DNA from: Pseudanabaena sp. PCC 7367
GTDB lineage: Bacteria > Cyanobacteriota > Cyanobacteriia > Pseudanabaenales > Pseudanabaenaceae
Length of the DNA: 64,000 nucleotides
Reading direction: 5' to 3'
NCBI RefSeq assembly: GCF_000317065.1
Contig: NC_019690.1
Coordinates: 186,001-250,000, forward strand
Shown: positions 56,559 to 64,000 of the stretch, piece after piece
Layout of the letters: each line of letters begins with the position of its first letter
Position numbering within the stretch: the stretch's first letter is position 1
Program-made: the position numbers and the translations under genes
The notes under the pieces: model-generated
What the model was told of the DNA's origin: nothing
Seen by the model: the letters and a program-made list of their open reading frames with translations, nothing else
Databases searched by the model: none

Positions 56559-56851
56559 ACTGCTTCATAAATACAAATATTATATTCGGTGAAGGCTTTA
56601 TCCTTAAATGGCTGCAAGTTTTGATAGGCTTCACTGGCAAACAATTCCTTGATCGCCGTAGCCGAAGGATATTCAACGATCGTCACGAACTGCACCCCCG
56701 CCGTGCCGATCACCGCTTCTTGATGACTATACCGACTCACAAACTTACCCCCTGCTGCCTCCATTAGGGGTGTAGTTCCTTCCACATAAGCTTGCAAAGC
56801 TTCTGATTCCTCTGGATTCAGGGTCGTAAACGCGATCATCGTGGCCGTCAT
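56555..56851 (-). CDS. DUF1330 family protein
   Basis: A 98-residue ferredoxin-like-fold protein with LQAYVEGTTPLMEAAGGKFVSR and FVTIVEYPSATAIKELFASEAYQNL, as in DUF1330. Function unknown. The IS701-like element has inserted 27 bases upstream of its start and may have removed its promoter. Confidence 0.85.
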   Translation of the reverse strand: MTATMIAFTTLNPEESEALQAYVEGTTPLMEAAGGKFVSRYSHQEAVIGTAGVQFVTIVEYPSATAIKELFASEAYQNLQPFKDKAFTEYNICIYEAV

Positions 56852-56877
56852 ATTTTTTATTCCTGGCTAGTTTGCCC

Positions 56878-57611
56878 CTAGTTTGTCACATTAGGATATA
56901 GGGAGTTAGTAAACGTAATCTAAAGATGACGATCCCAAGAGAGTCAAAGGAAACAGTAGCATTTGTAGATAACTACTGCAGTGCCTATGAACATCTATTT
57001 CATGACGTAAGCGGCTACGAAGCATTTAAATACTTGCATGTGGGAATGATTTCGCCAATCAAACGTAAGACCCTGTCAGCGATCGCCCGAGCAGTAGGAT
57101 TGAAAGATGCCCAACGGTTACACCATTTTTTGAGCAACTCACCGTGGGATATAGAAGCGGTCAGAGACCAAAGATTGGCGATAATCCGTCATTACTTATC
57201 AGGTCAAGAATTTGTGCTGGTGATCGACGAAACAGGAGATCGCAAGAAAGGAAAAAAGACCGACTATGTGTCGCGTCAATATATCGGTAATTTGGGCAAG
57301 GTAGAAAAGGGGATCGTGTCAGTGAATGCCTACGGCATCATTGGTGATCAGACCTTGCCACTGATGTTTAAGGTATTCAAGCCAGAGAGACGTTTGCAGC
57401 AAGGAGATGAACATAAAAGCAAACCAACCCTGGCCATAGAGATAATCAAAACGCTTCAGGGGATGGGATTCAAGTTTAAGTTGGTACTGGCAGATAGCCT
57501 ATATGGCGAAAGCACTAGATTCAAGGAGCTTTTTCAATTCACCAACGCTTTTACCGGCTGGATTCCTGGCAATCCACATCGCTTCTTCCTACACCCAATA
57601 TGACAAACTAG
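56878..57611 (+). mobile_element. Shortened IS701-like element with both ends and CTAG target duplications
   Basis: The ends tttgtca (56882-56888) and tgacaaa (57601-57607) are inverted repeats, with a similar sequence continuing inward (cacattagg versus catattggg). CTAG flanks both sides (56878-56881 and 57608-57611), as expected for IS701-family YTAR targets. Outside lie CCC and GGG, so the target was probably the palindrome CCCCTAGGGG. The element is 726 bp, about half the usual length, because the 3' part of the transposase is missing. Confidence 0.75.
56926..57603 (+). pseudogene. IS701-family transposase, C-terminally truncated
   Basis: The 225 codons match the N-terminal half of IS701-family DDE transposases (YEAFKYLHVGMISPIKRKTLS, VLVIDETGDRKKG with the first Asp, LVLADSLYGES with the second). 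The catalytic Glu region is missing. The frame runs into the right terminal repeat, where TGA ends it. It cannot be active by itself but might be mobilised by a full copy. Confidence 0.85.
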
Positions 57612-57660
57612 GGGTATGACGCAATGCCTAATCCTTTTTCAGAGCTTTATCCCAATCCGC

Positions 57661-57951
57661 TCAGGGGTGAGGCGTGATCTCTAAGATCGTAATTTCTTTT
57701 CTGCCTGAGCCATAGAACCAGAAAATGCGATATGCACCTGGGGTTTTATTTTCGACATAAACTTCAAATACCTGATAACCATCGTCAGTTTTCCAGCCTT
57801 TATATGGATGCGGATTCAACCCTGGTGCTTCTAATCCAGCCTCCATCTGGCCGAGGGTCTTGTTGACTCTCTTTAGTTTTTTAGGGTTAGTGCGCTCTAG
57901 CTCTTTGATAGTTTTCTTGGCTTTTGGCTGGATGATTAGACGATACTGCAC
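57661..57951 (-). CDS. RelE/ParE-superfamily toxin
   Basis: A 96-residue protein: YRLIIQPKAKKTIKELERTNP, GLNPHPYKGWKTDDGYQVFEVYV and YRIFWFYGSGRKEITILEI fit the RelE fold. Start GTG 57951 with aggggtt closely upstream. It follows a 277-residue protein by 5 bases; that protein may be its (unusual) antitoxin. Confidence 0.8.
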   Translation of the reverse strand: MQYRLIIQPKAKKTIKELERTNPKKLKRVNKTLGQMEAGLEAPGLNPHPYKGWKTDDGYQVFEVYVENKTPGAYRIFWFYGSGRKEITILEITPHP

Positions 57952-57956
57952 AACCC

Positions 57957-58790
57957 CTATTCCTCTTCCAGGTCAGCATATTTGGCAAAGGAACCTAAAT
58001 ATTCACCTTTACCAGCTGCGGCATCTGCGATCGCCTCTTCTAACATTGCCTCTATTTCAGGCTCAGGGGGATGATCGAGGGGTTGCAGAGTGTCTAACCA
58101 GGCTTGGAATTTGTTGCTTTCTCTAATTTCGTATAAATCCCACAGAATGGCTTTGGCACTCTTGCGAATGTCTTTGAGCAATGGTTCGATCCTGGCCTTC
58201 TGATGTTTGCCTTTAGAATTAAGCCGATCGCTCCAAGCATTAGCCAGCATTGCCTGACATATTTCATTGAGAAAGCTATTGATGATTTTCTCGCTCGCCT
58301 CATCTCGGATAAACCAGTCCAGGATGGCATCAACGTTATTGGCGATATAATCAAATCCTTCACGCTGTTCACCGATGATCGTTTCGGCGTTACTCCTGGT
58401 TTTACGCTCTTCTTCAGATATCCAGTGCAGAGATAAAATAAATTGCTGTGGCACTTCTAGTTTTTGATATAGCTCAGATGCCCATCGTTTAAATCCTTCG
58501 CCAAGCAAGCTATTGTTTCCTTCCAGGTATTTTTTGATGTCCTGGCGGAGAGAAGCGACCCCTTTGTAAGTGGCCAATAATGGAGCCTTCTTGTCAGATT
58601 TAGAGGTAATTAAAAACCTTTGCCAGGGATCATGCCAATCCTGCTTTAATCTCAATTGCGTAGCTGTATCAAGTTGGCTTTGCTCCAGACATCGATCCAA
58701 ATGAGCTTGGTAGTCCTGGATATTCTCAGCAGTAATTGGATTGATATTAGCTGCTGCTTGATTTTGCTGATCCAGCCCCAAAATACTCAT
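57957..58790 (-). CDS. Unassigned protein coupled to the RelE-like toxin
   Basis: A 277-residue helical, mildly acidic protein. No known domain is recognised. The C-terminus (EAIADAAAGKGEYLGSFAKYADLEEE) is acidic, like antitoxin tails that wrap around RelE toxins. It starts at ATG 58790 with aggtgg 8 bases upstream and is followed 5 bases later by the toxin. At 277 residues it would be very large for an antitoxin. Confidence 0.7.
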   Translation of the reverse strand: MSILGLDQQNQAAANINPITAENIQDYQAHLDRCLEQSQLDTATQLRLKQDWHDPWQRFLITSKSDKKAPLLATYKGVASLRQDIKKYLEGNNSLLGEGFKRWASELYQKLEVPQQFILSLHWISEEERKTRSNAETIIGEQREGFDYIANNVDAILDWFIRDEASEKIINSFLNEICQAMLANAWSDRLNSKGKHQKARIEPLLKDIRKSAKAILWDLYEIRESNKFQAWLDTLQPLDHPPEPEIEAMLEEAIADAAAGKGEYLGSFAKYADLEEE

Positions 58791-58816
58791 AACAAATCCA
58801 CCTGTTGCGATTAGTC

Positions 58817-59119
58817 TCAGTATATAGCGATCGACTGGGGTTCGGGGAATCGCTCCACTTGAATCCGATCGATCGCTTCATGCATCTGGGCAATGTCATA
58901 GGCAAGTTGCATTCTTAACCAATGTTCCGGTGTAGTGCCAAACGCTTTGGACACCCGGATCGCCATTTCCGGTGACAGCGAAGTTCGGCCATTAATGACT
59001 CTGGAAAGAGTTTGCCGCGTCACCCCCAGCTTAGTTGCAGCCTCGCCAATGTTCAGGCCAGTGGATTCGATCGCATGTTTAATAATTTTGCCTGGATGGG
59101 CTGGTGATTTCATTGCCAT
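58817..59119 (-). CDS. higA: HigA-family antitoxin
   Basis: A 100-residue HTH antitoxin: PAHPGKIIKHAIESTGLNIG and LGVTRQTLSRVINGRTSLSPEMA are the HigA/VapI signature. The DNA-binding HTH is near 20-60. It follows the toxin gene by 12 bases; toxin-first order is normal for higBA. Confidence 0.92.
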   Translation of the reverse strand: MAMKSPAHPGKIIKHAIESTGLNIGEAATKLGVTRQTLSRVINGRTSLSPEMAIRVSKAFGTTPEHWLRMQLAYDIAQMHEAIDRIQVERFPEPQSIAIY

Positions 59120-59131
59120 AATTATTACCCC

Positions 59132-59410
59132 CTAGTGATAATCCACTAGATCCACATCATAGGCCATGCCTTCCTCAAACCGAAAAATAATCCGATGATT
59201 TCTGGATACAAAAACACTGTAAAAACCGCGTTTATCACCAACCAGAGGATGCAGTTTGAAACCTATTATATTCAACTCATCAACACTTTCAGCAGTATCA
59301 AGGATTGATAAATAGACCTCAGCTTTATCAGCAATATCGGGGCGCAAACCCCGCCGATCGCCCTTGGCATATAGCCGTTTTAAGCCACGATGTTTAATGT
59401 TGTGGATCAT
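59132..59410 (-). CDS. higB: HigB-family toxin (RelE-like mRNA interferase)
   Basis: A 92-residue toxin: HRGLKRLYAKGDRRGLRPD and VFVSRNHRIIFRFEEGMAYDVDLVDYH define HigB. It cuts mRNA on the ribosome and is neutralised by HigA. Complete and probably functional. Confidence 0.92.
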   Translation of the reverse strand: MIHNIKHRGLKRLYAKGDRRGLRPDIADKAEVYLSILDTAESVDELNIIGFKLHPLVGDKRGFYSVFVSRNHRIIFRFEEGMAYDVDLVDYH

Positions 59411-59451
59411 AATCTACTGTAACATGTAACATTACGTGTTACAACAAACAA

Positions 59452-59637
59452 ATGGTGCAAACGCTTACTGCTCAAGGGTTTAAGGTTGATAGTGATTACA
59501 ACGACAAAATGAATGCCTACTATCAATTATGCGGCAGGTATTGTAATTCAATCTGGAAAATTCGCTGGACGAACTATGTCGATGATCAGGACAATGTAAA
59601 CAACTTGGAAGTTAAATACGATTTTGTGTGCCTGTAG
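59452..59637 (+). CDS. Small hypothetical protein
   Basis: A 61-residue frame from ATG 59452 with two Cys and aromatic-rich sequence (NAYYQLCGRYCNSIWKIRW). No family recognised; start lies just upstream-divergent of higB. Doubtful. Confidence 0.3.
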   Translation: MVQTLTAQGFKVDSDYNDKMNAYYQLCGRYCNSIWKIRWTNYVDDQDNVNNLEVKYDFVCL

Positions 59638-59817
59638 CCGCGAATTCAGGCATAAGCAACCCTAGCTCGGTTTCAGTACGGCTAGAATCACCGCATAAAA
59701 ACCGAATTAATTCGCCTTAGACCTATTAATTAGCGGATTTAGCTAAGCAAGCACTCAATCTTTAGCAACAAAAACTTAACTAAAGATAAACAATACATAA
59801 TCCTGGATCACCTGTGC

Positions 59818-59925
59818 TAAAATATGGGCACATGTAGGATTTTTGTTGTCCCTCTATTGAGGGCATTTTATTGTTTACCATTAGGGAAGAAGCTAAAGCC
59901 GCTAAACTTAGAGCTTCTTTTTTTG
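59818..59925 (+). ncRNA. Candidate small RNA running into the 3' end of the replication gene
   Basis: An extended -10 promoter element TG-c-TAAAAT lies at 59815-59823. Downstream are a hairpin ccctc-tatt-gaggg (59850-59863) and a Rho-independent terminator (59888-59924). The transcript would be about 90 bases, convergent with the CyRepA1 gene whose stop is at 59931. It might control the replicon. Inferred from promoter and hairpins only. Confidence 0.35.
59888..59924 (+). terminator. Rho-independent terminator
   Basis: Arms agaagct (59888-59894) and agcttct (59912-59918) around a 17-base loop, followed by a run of seven T (59918-59924). It acts on the plus strand, next to the convergent 3' end of the replication gene. 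Confidence 0.65.
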
Positions 59926-59930
59926 TGCCT

Positions 59931-62900
59931 TTATGGTGGCGATCGCGCTGGTACGCTTCGTAAATCCGCGCCCTCTAATTGACTCCCTAAAAGATACTCA
60001 GAGCCTTGCTCACTCAAGCTTTTCCCAAAACTCACCCCCAACGCCAACACTAACTGAATCGCTTGGGCGATCGTCTTTTTCACCTTTCTTGCTGGCTCAG
60101 CCTTTTCCTGCTCTGGTGTGGTCTTAGCGGTAGACGTTTCAATGGCAGGATGATTAGCCAGGTCGGTTGCGGTTGGTTTTAATGGGGGGGTGATCAGGTC
60201 GCGGTTTATAAAACTAATCAAGAGGGGGTGATCAGCGATCGCTTCATTGCCATTCCGCCATTCTTGCCGCCGCATCAGCACATGTTGCAGGTTTTGCCAT
60301 GCGGTAGCTTCAATCTGGCAATGCCTGAGCCAGCCACCATTTTGCCGTTGTCGGGTCGAGGTGGTTTTCAGCCCCAGTTGGGAGAGCAAGCGGCGGAAAA
60401 TCCAGATATTAGTGGCATTGGCAGGGACGGTGAAACCAAGATATTTTTTAATATCCTGGGCAAAGTTGCGACACAGATCGCCCAGGGTTTCGAGATCCCT
60501 ATCCGTATATATATGCTCCGGTTGTAATAATTCAATTAAACCCAGCTTTTCGCGCACAAACCGCCCCAATTCATAGCAGCGCAGATCGGGGATAAATACG
60601 CCTTTTTCATATTTGGCCTGGTGGTTGATCGCCTCGGTGTCCAGCTTGATCGCCAGTTCAGGCTGAAATAAAGCTTCCAGGTTCAGAATCTGACTGCGTT
60701 TGCGGCCATCATCGTCATAGTCCACCAGCTCGGCGCTGACATCGTTGGTGACATAGAACCTGGCGATCGCGGTTTTGGCTTCCCGCAGTAGCTCGGCGCT
60801 GGTGCGAAATTCTTTGTTAGCCAGTTGTTTCGATTCAGTCTTGGTTAGAATCCTGGCCTGGGCGATCGCCATGTATCGTTCCCATTGCAGGGCTTGCTTG
60901 GCCTGTTTGAGTTGTGCCGCCAATTGTTGCTTGGGCTCATCGGCCACAATTTCCACCTGATTACCCTCATAGCTTAGCCGCTCGATTAAACTACGGCGCA
61001 GCGTCCACATGGCGCGATTGTTACGGGCTTGCAGCCTTGCCCACAGGTCGAGATGGGGATTTTGTCCTTCCTGGTCGGGGTCGGTTTTAATAAACAGCAG
61101 CAACGCTGGCTCCAGGCTGGGGCGAATTAGCATCACTTCCCGACTCCAGCGGGTGAGCAGATAGCGCTTGAGTAAATGGGGCTTGTCGGTGCGATCGACT
61201 TTACTAAAATTGCGGCCTTGGTTGGCACACCACACCAGGCGGGGGATATTACTGCGTACCCTGGCCAGGGCTTGGCTGGCATCGGCATCATCATAGGCAG
61301 TGCCATAGAAAATGCCATAGACCTTGTCAAAATGCTCAATTTCGATCGAAACCCCGGTAGTCAGGCTGGGCGTAGCGATCACCACGTCGTAGAGCTGAGC
61401 ATAGGAGTTGGGATCACGAATAAAATTGGCCTCGTCGGTGCCGCCGCTGGTTTCGGAGTTAATCAGCAGGATGTTTAAATTGGGGTGCGCTGCCTTGATT
61501 TTTTCGATTAACCGGGCGATCGCCTTGGAGCTGGTCTTGGAATCGGTGGGAATAAACAATTTCAAACCATCATTAATATCCGCCAGGATTTGTTTAATTA
61601 TGGCTGATTCGGACTTGGCCGCGATGAACTGCACCGGATAGCCCTGTCCCTGGTGGCGATTGCTGATTAAAAATAACTCCTCGTTGCGGGTTAGCTCATT
61701 GGCTCGGAGTGATTTGAGGTAATCCAAACTGGCATCGGATAAATCGGCATCGGCCACAATTACTCGCCGCGCCACTTGAATCAACCAATGGAAGTTAGCC
61801 AGCAGCGCGGGGCGTTTGCCATTGCTGTTGCAGGTCTTGGAGCAGAGCAAATGCTTTAACACCTGTTCCACCTCGTCGATCACCAGGTCACAGCCCACAA
61901 ACTGGTTGGGGTCGAACGCCAGCAAACTATCAACGCAAGCCCCCACCCGCAGCGCATAGCCATCTTCGCTGATAAATTGCCCAGCGGCCTTGTCCAGGTC
62001 AGCCTTGTAATGCACTTTCAGCCGTTGGCACAGGTTCCGCATTAGGCTTACTCTATGCCCCAGCAGGACGATCTTTTGGGTGGGAGCAACTAGCTTAGCG
62101 ATCGCCTTGGTTTTGCCCGTACCCTTGGCCGATTTCAGCGCTATGATACCAGTTTGGGGCACAGCGGCAGGATTCAAGCCATAGTCCAGATTTGGTGTAT
62201 CTAGTTCTAGACTCGGTGCATGGGTGAGGCGTTGCTGATTGTGCCATTGCCATTGATAGCTGGCCAGGGGTAAGGCTTGTCCATAGAGGTTCTGCCAGGC
62301 TGGTTGGCTTTCTGCGCCCTGCGCCACCAGAAAATCATCCACCCCGGTTTTGTCTGTGCCTGGGAGCAGCGGCAATCGCACCACCCGCACATTGCAGCCC
62401 GCCTCGGTGAATAAATTGCCAGTTCTGATTGTGGCGGTATAGACAGCCTGGGCGGTTTTGAGCTTGGTTTCTGCGTCAAAGCAAAAGTAGATCGGGCGAG
62501 AATCGGCAGCAAAGGCATTTAGATAGGGCTGGAGCGCCACCTGCTCTTTTTGGTTTTCATTACCTTCTGTATCTTGATTATGCTTAACCCGTCCCATTGT
62601 GATCCCACTGAGGGCGATCGCCGCCTGCCCGATCGAGAGCAACGCGCAAGCCTTTTTCATCCCCTCAGTAATCACGATCGAAATCTGGGGGTTTTCAATC
62701 AGCCAATCCCAGAAGCCATAGCCATTATCATCACCTAACTGGCCAGCATTAGATCCAGCATCAGCGCTAGCGTAATAATTATTACTTATATATATGGACT
62801 TGTTGGCGGGATTAATCGGGCAAGCGATCGGCAATTGATATTGCTCCGCGATGGTTTGCCAAACTTGAAAGGTTACCTGGGCAAATCCACCCACCTGACC

Positions 62901-63350
62901 GCGACCGGCTGGGTTTTCATACTTACGTGCTTTACCTTTGCGAGAATCGAATATAGGGTTGCTAAGCTTGACCTGAAAAACATCAGTGTGGCGATCGATG
63001 GGGTTCCAGGTAGAAATAATTGCGCCAAACTGCCGAGGGCGTTGCAACTTCCCGCCCAGCGAGAATCGCCAGCGTTTGACCCGCCAATTTAAAGATTCAT
63101 GAAGTGGGTAGATTACCTCACCTCCGTGTAAATGCTCCTCATCGGCTGCTACACGGACGTTGGCAAAAAATAACTCAGGCGCGATCGCGCTGTCAATGAT
63201 CCATTCCTGGGCGGTTTTAGCCTGGAATTTGGCCAGCTCTGATGCTGGATTGGCGGGAAAGTCAGCCTGGTTATGGCCCTTGAAAAAATTTCCTATTTCT
63301 GAGGCCGAAAAGCTTTGAGTTGCTTGACTTTTTCGGTATACTATAGCCAT
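59931..63350 (-). CDS. CyRepA1-family plasmid replication protein (Toprim-like domain plus helicase)
   Basis: A 1139-residue replication protein. A DUF3854/Toprim-like region lies near 200-345 (VITEGMKKACALLSIGQAA, YFCFDAETK, GVDDFLVAQG). A helicase part follows with Walker A KSAKGTGKTKAIAK near 405-420, Walker B CDLVIDEVEQVL, and the motif DVVIATPSLTTGVSIE. CyRepA proteins are replication initiators of cyanobacterial plasmids and of some integrated elements. Direct repeats lie at its start and iteron-like repeats upstream, so this is a candidate replicon. The C-terminal end is unusual (Glu-Gly-rich, ending RSVPARSPP), perhaps altered by a frameshift. Confidence 0.9.
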   Translation of the reverse strand: MAIVYRKSQATQSFSASEIGNFFKGHNQADFPANPASELAKFQAKTAQEWIIDSAIAPELFFANVRVAADEEHLHGGEVIYPLHESLNWRVKRWRFSLGGKLQRPRQFGAIISTWNPIDRHTDVFQVKLSNPIFDSRKGKARKYENPAGRGQVGGFAQVTFQVWQTIAEQYQLPIACPINPANKSIYISNNYYASADAGSNAGQLGDDNGYGFWDWLIENPQISIVITEGMKKACALLSIGQAAIALSGITMGRVKHNQDTEGNENQKEQVALQPYLNAFAADSRPIYFCFDAETKLKTAQAVYTATIRTGNLFTEAGCNVRVVRLPLLPGTDKTGVDDFLVAQGAESQPAWQNLYGQALPLASYQWQWHNQQRLTHAPSLELDTPNLDYGLNPAAVPQTGIIALKSAKGTGKTKAIAKLVAPTQKIVLLGHRVSLMRNLCQRLKVHYKADLDKAAGQFISEDGYALRVGACVDSLLAFDPNQFVGCDLVIDEVEQVLKHLLCSKTCNSNGKRPALLANFHWLIQVARRVIVADADLSDASLDYLKSLRANELTRNEELFLISNRHQGQGYPVQFIAAKSESAIIKQILADINDGLKLFIPTDSKTSSKAIARLIEKIKAAHPNLNILLINSETSGGTDEANFIRDPNSYAQLYDVVIATPSLTTGVSIEIEHFDKVYGIFYGTAYDDADASQALARVRSNIPRLVWCANQGRNFSKVDRTDKPHLLKRYLLTRWSREVMLIRPSLEPALLLFIKTDPDQEGQNPHLDLWARLQARNNRAMWTLRRSLIERLSYEGNQVEIVADEPKQQLAAQLKQAKQALQWERYMAIAQARILTKTESKQLANKEFRTSAELLREAKTAIARFYVTNDVSAELVDYDDDGRKRSQILNLEALFQPELAIKLDTEAINHQAKYEKGVFIPDLRCYELGRFVREKLGLIELLQPEHIYTDRDLETLGDLCRNFAQDIKKYLGFTVPANATNIWIFRRLLSQLGLKTTSTRQRQNGGWLRHCQIEATAWQNLQHVLMRRQEWRNGNEAIADHPLLISFINRDLITPPLKPTATDLANHPAIETSTAKTTPEQEKAEPARKVKKTIAQAIQLVLALGVSFGKSLSEQGSEYLLGSQLEGADLRSVPARSPP

Positions 63351-63353
63351 ATA

Positions 63354-63399
63354 CTATGTCCTAGTATGATTTCGACTCTATGTCCTAGTACGATTTCGA
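63354..63399. promoter_or_regulatory. Two 22-bp direct repeats at the CyRepA1 start
   Basis: The sequence ctatgtcctagta(t/c)gatttcga occurs at 63354-63375 and 63378-63399. The two copies differ by one base and have a 24-base period. The first begins 4 bases upstream of the rep ATG (63350-63348), so a bound protein would block translation or transcription. An autoregulatory or replication-control site is likely. Confidence 0.6.
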
Positions 63400-63555
63400 G
63401 CGATCGATTAGTGCTTATAGCCAATGAACTAGTTGATTTATTTCGATTAGCTTGCGGGTTAATACAGTGGCCTAATTGATTTCGAGATTTATCTAGACCC
63501 ATAGGAATAGCTGGAGTCGCACAAGGGTTAGTTCCCTTTGCACACAGCACCGCAT

Positions 63556-63917
63556 TGCTCCTGTTTAAACAGCTAATCAATTTCTTGCCCTCCGGGGTTT
63601 TGAATTGGTTGAGTTAAAACAATTAGTCAATTTTTTTCCTCCTTTGGAATTGAGTTGTTTCTAATTGAAAATCTAATCAAGTTATGCTCCTTTGTGAGTA
63701 TGGGTTGGTTGAAAATCTAATCAAGGTATATGCCTCCGGGAATATAGTTTGGTTGGTTCTAATTAACTGCCTCCTTCGGGAGTTGAGTTGGTTAAAACAA
63801 ACAAAAACAAATAGATAGGTAATTTAATTGCCTCCTTCCAATTGGATAGTTTTAATTAATTTGAATTGATTTGATTAATTTGGGTTGATTTGGATTGATT
63901 AGTTTTGCTCCTTTTGG
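63556..63917. repeat. Iteron-like degenerate repeats upstream of the CyRepA1 gene
   Basis: Eight copies of a motif close to TTGCCTCCTTcGGgA(n)TTGAGTTGGTT occur near 63556, 63585, 63636, 63685, 63731, 63768, 63829 and 63906. Most are followed by gagttggttg and taatcaa. Spacing is 29-77 bases. Such an array beside a rep gene is typical of an iteron origin. It ends near the edge of the window and may continue. Confidence 0.6.
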
Positions 63918-64000
63918 ATTGTTTGGTTAATTAGGTTAGTTATTTAGTTGTCTCTATTGGTTTCTAGAAAGTTAATTTTGGTTATTCGCATTTCCTAATA

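Larger units (their letters stand above)
63351..64000. other. Upstream region of the replicon, no gene
   Basis: 650 bases to the window end. Aside from the direct repeats and iteron-like array I see no gene. The DNA is AT-rich (taatcaa/attgattt words), as expected for a replication origin. Confidence 0.5.

Noticed and set aside
63341-63580. 79-codon minus-strand frame upstream of the rep gene
   Set aside because: Covers the 22-bp repeats and overlaps the rep start; composition is not protein-like.

Overview
The window is cyanobacterial chromosome-type DNA. The octamer GCGATCGC (HIP1) and its core CGATCG recur throughout. There are two bilin lyases of the CpcS/CpeU superfamily, an SbtA/SbtB bicarbonate transporter pair, a cyanobacterial two-partner-secretion exoprotein, Uma2 proteins and a CyRepA1-type replication protein. 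A filamentous Pseudanabaena-like cyanobacterium would fit, but that is inference. No rRNA, tRNA or CRISPR array was seen.

Layout: 0-4.4 kb holds the end of an FkbM methyltransferase, a PAS-rich histidine kinase and cpcS. The stretch 4.6-9.6 kb is a tight minus-strand operon of a winged-helix protein, an AAA-type ATPase, and a fusion of a PD-(D/E)XK nuclease with four Cys to an FtsK-type DNA pump. It is separated by a repeat-rich control region from a divergent SNF2 helicase and SWIM zinc-finger pair (10.2-14.4 kb). An intact IS21-family element (14390-16967, target duplication CTTTGA) sits exactly at the SWIM stop codon. Then come a membrane-anchored VWA protein and a divergent 1143-residue protein I cannot assign (17.4-21.9 kb). 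A plasmid-like cluster follows (ribbon-helix-helix, DUF3102-like and HTH proteins, 22-25.6 kb), then an ATPase plus putative nuclease pair (28.0-29.6 kb), a second PAS kinase, a secreted anchored protein, a large FHA-type exoprotein, small toxin/antitoxin genes, and sbtAB (44.2-45.7 kb).

From 47.7 to 52.5 kb lies a Mu-like capsid module on the minus strand: protease/scaffold, cement protein, major capsid protein, gp36-like and gp37-like. No terminase, portal or tail gene is adjacent. After it come an Imm53 immunity protein, a second bilin lyase, several toxin-antitoxin loci (one toxin without a usable start codon), a shortened IS701-like element, and the CyRepA1 gene. The CyRepA1 start is preceded by paired 22-bp repeats and about eight degenerate iteron-like repeats, which may be a replication origin.

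The strongest candidates for something undescribed are the wHTH/AAA/nuclease-FtsK operon, the capsid-only module in a region that also has a plasmid replicon, and the ATPase/nuclease pair. All system-level functions are inference from domains and gene order; no database search was run.
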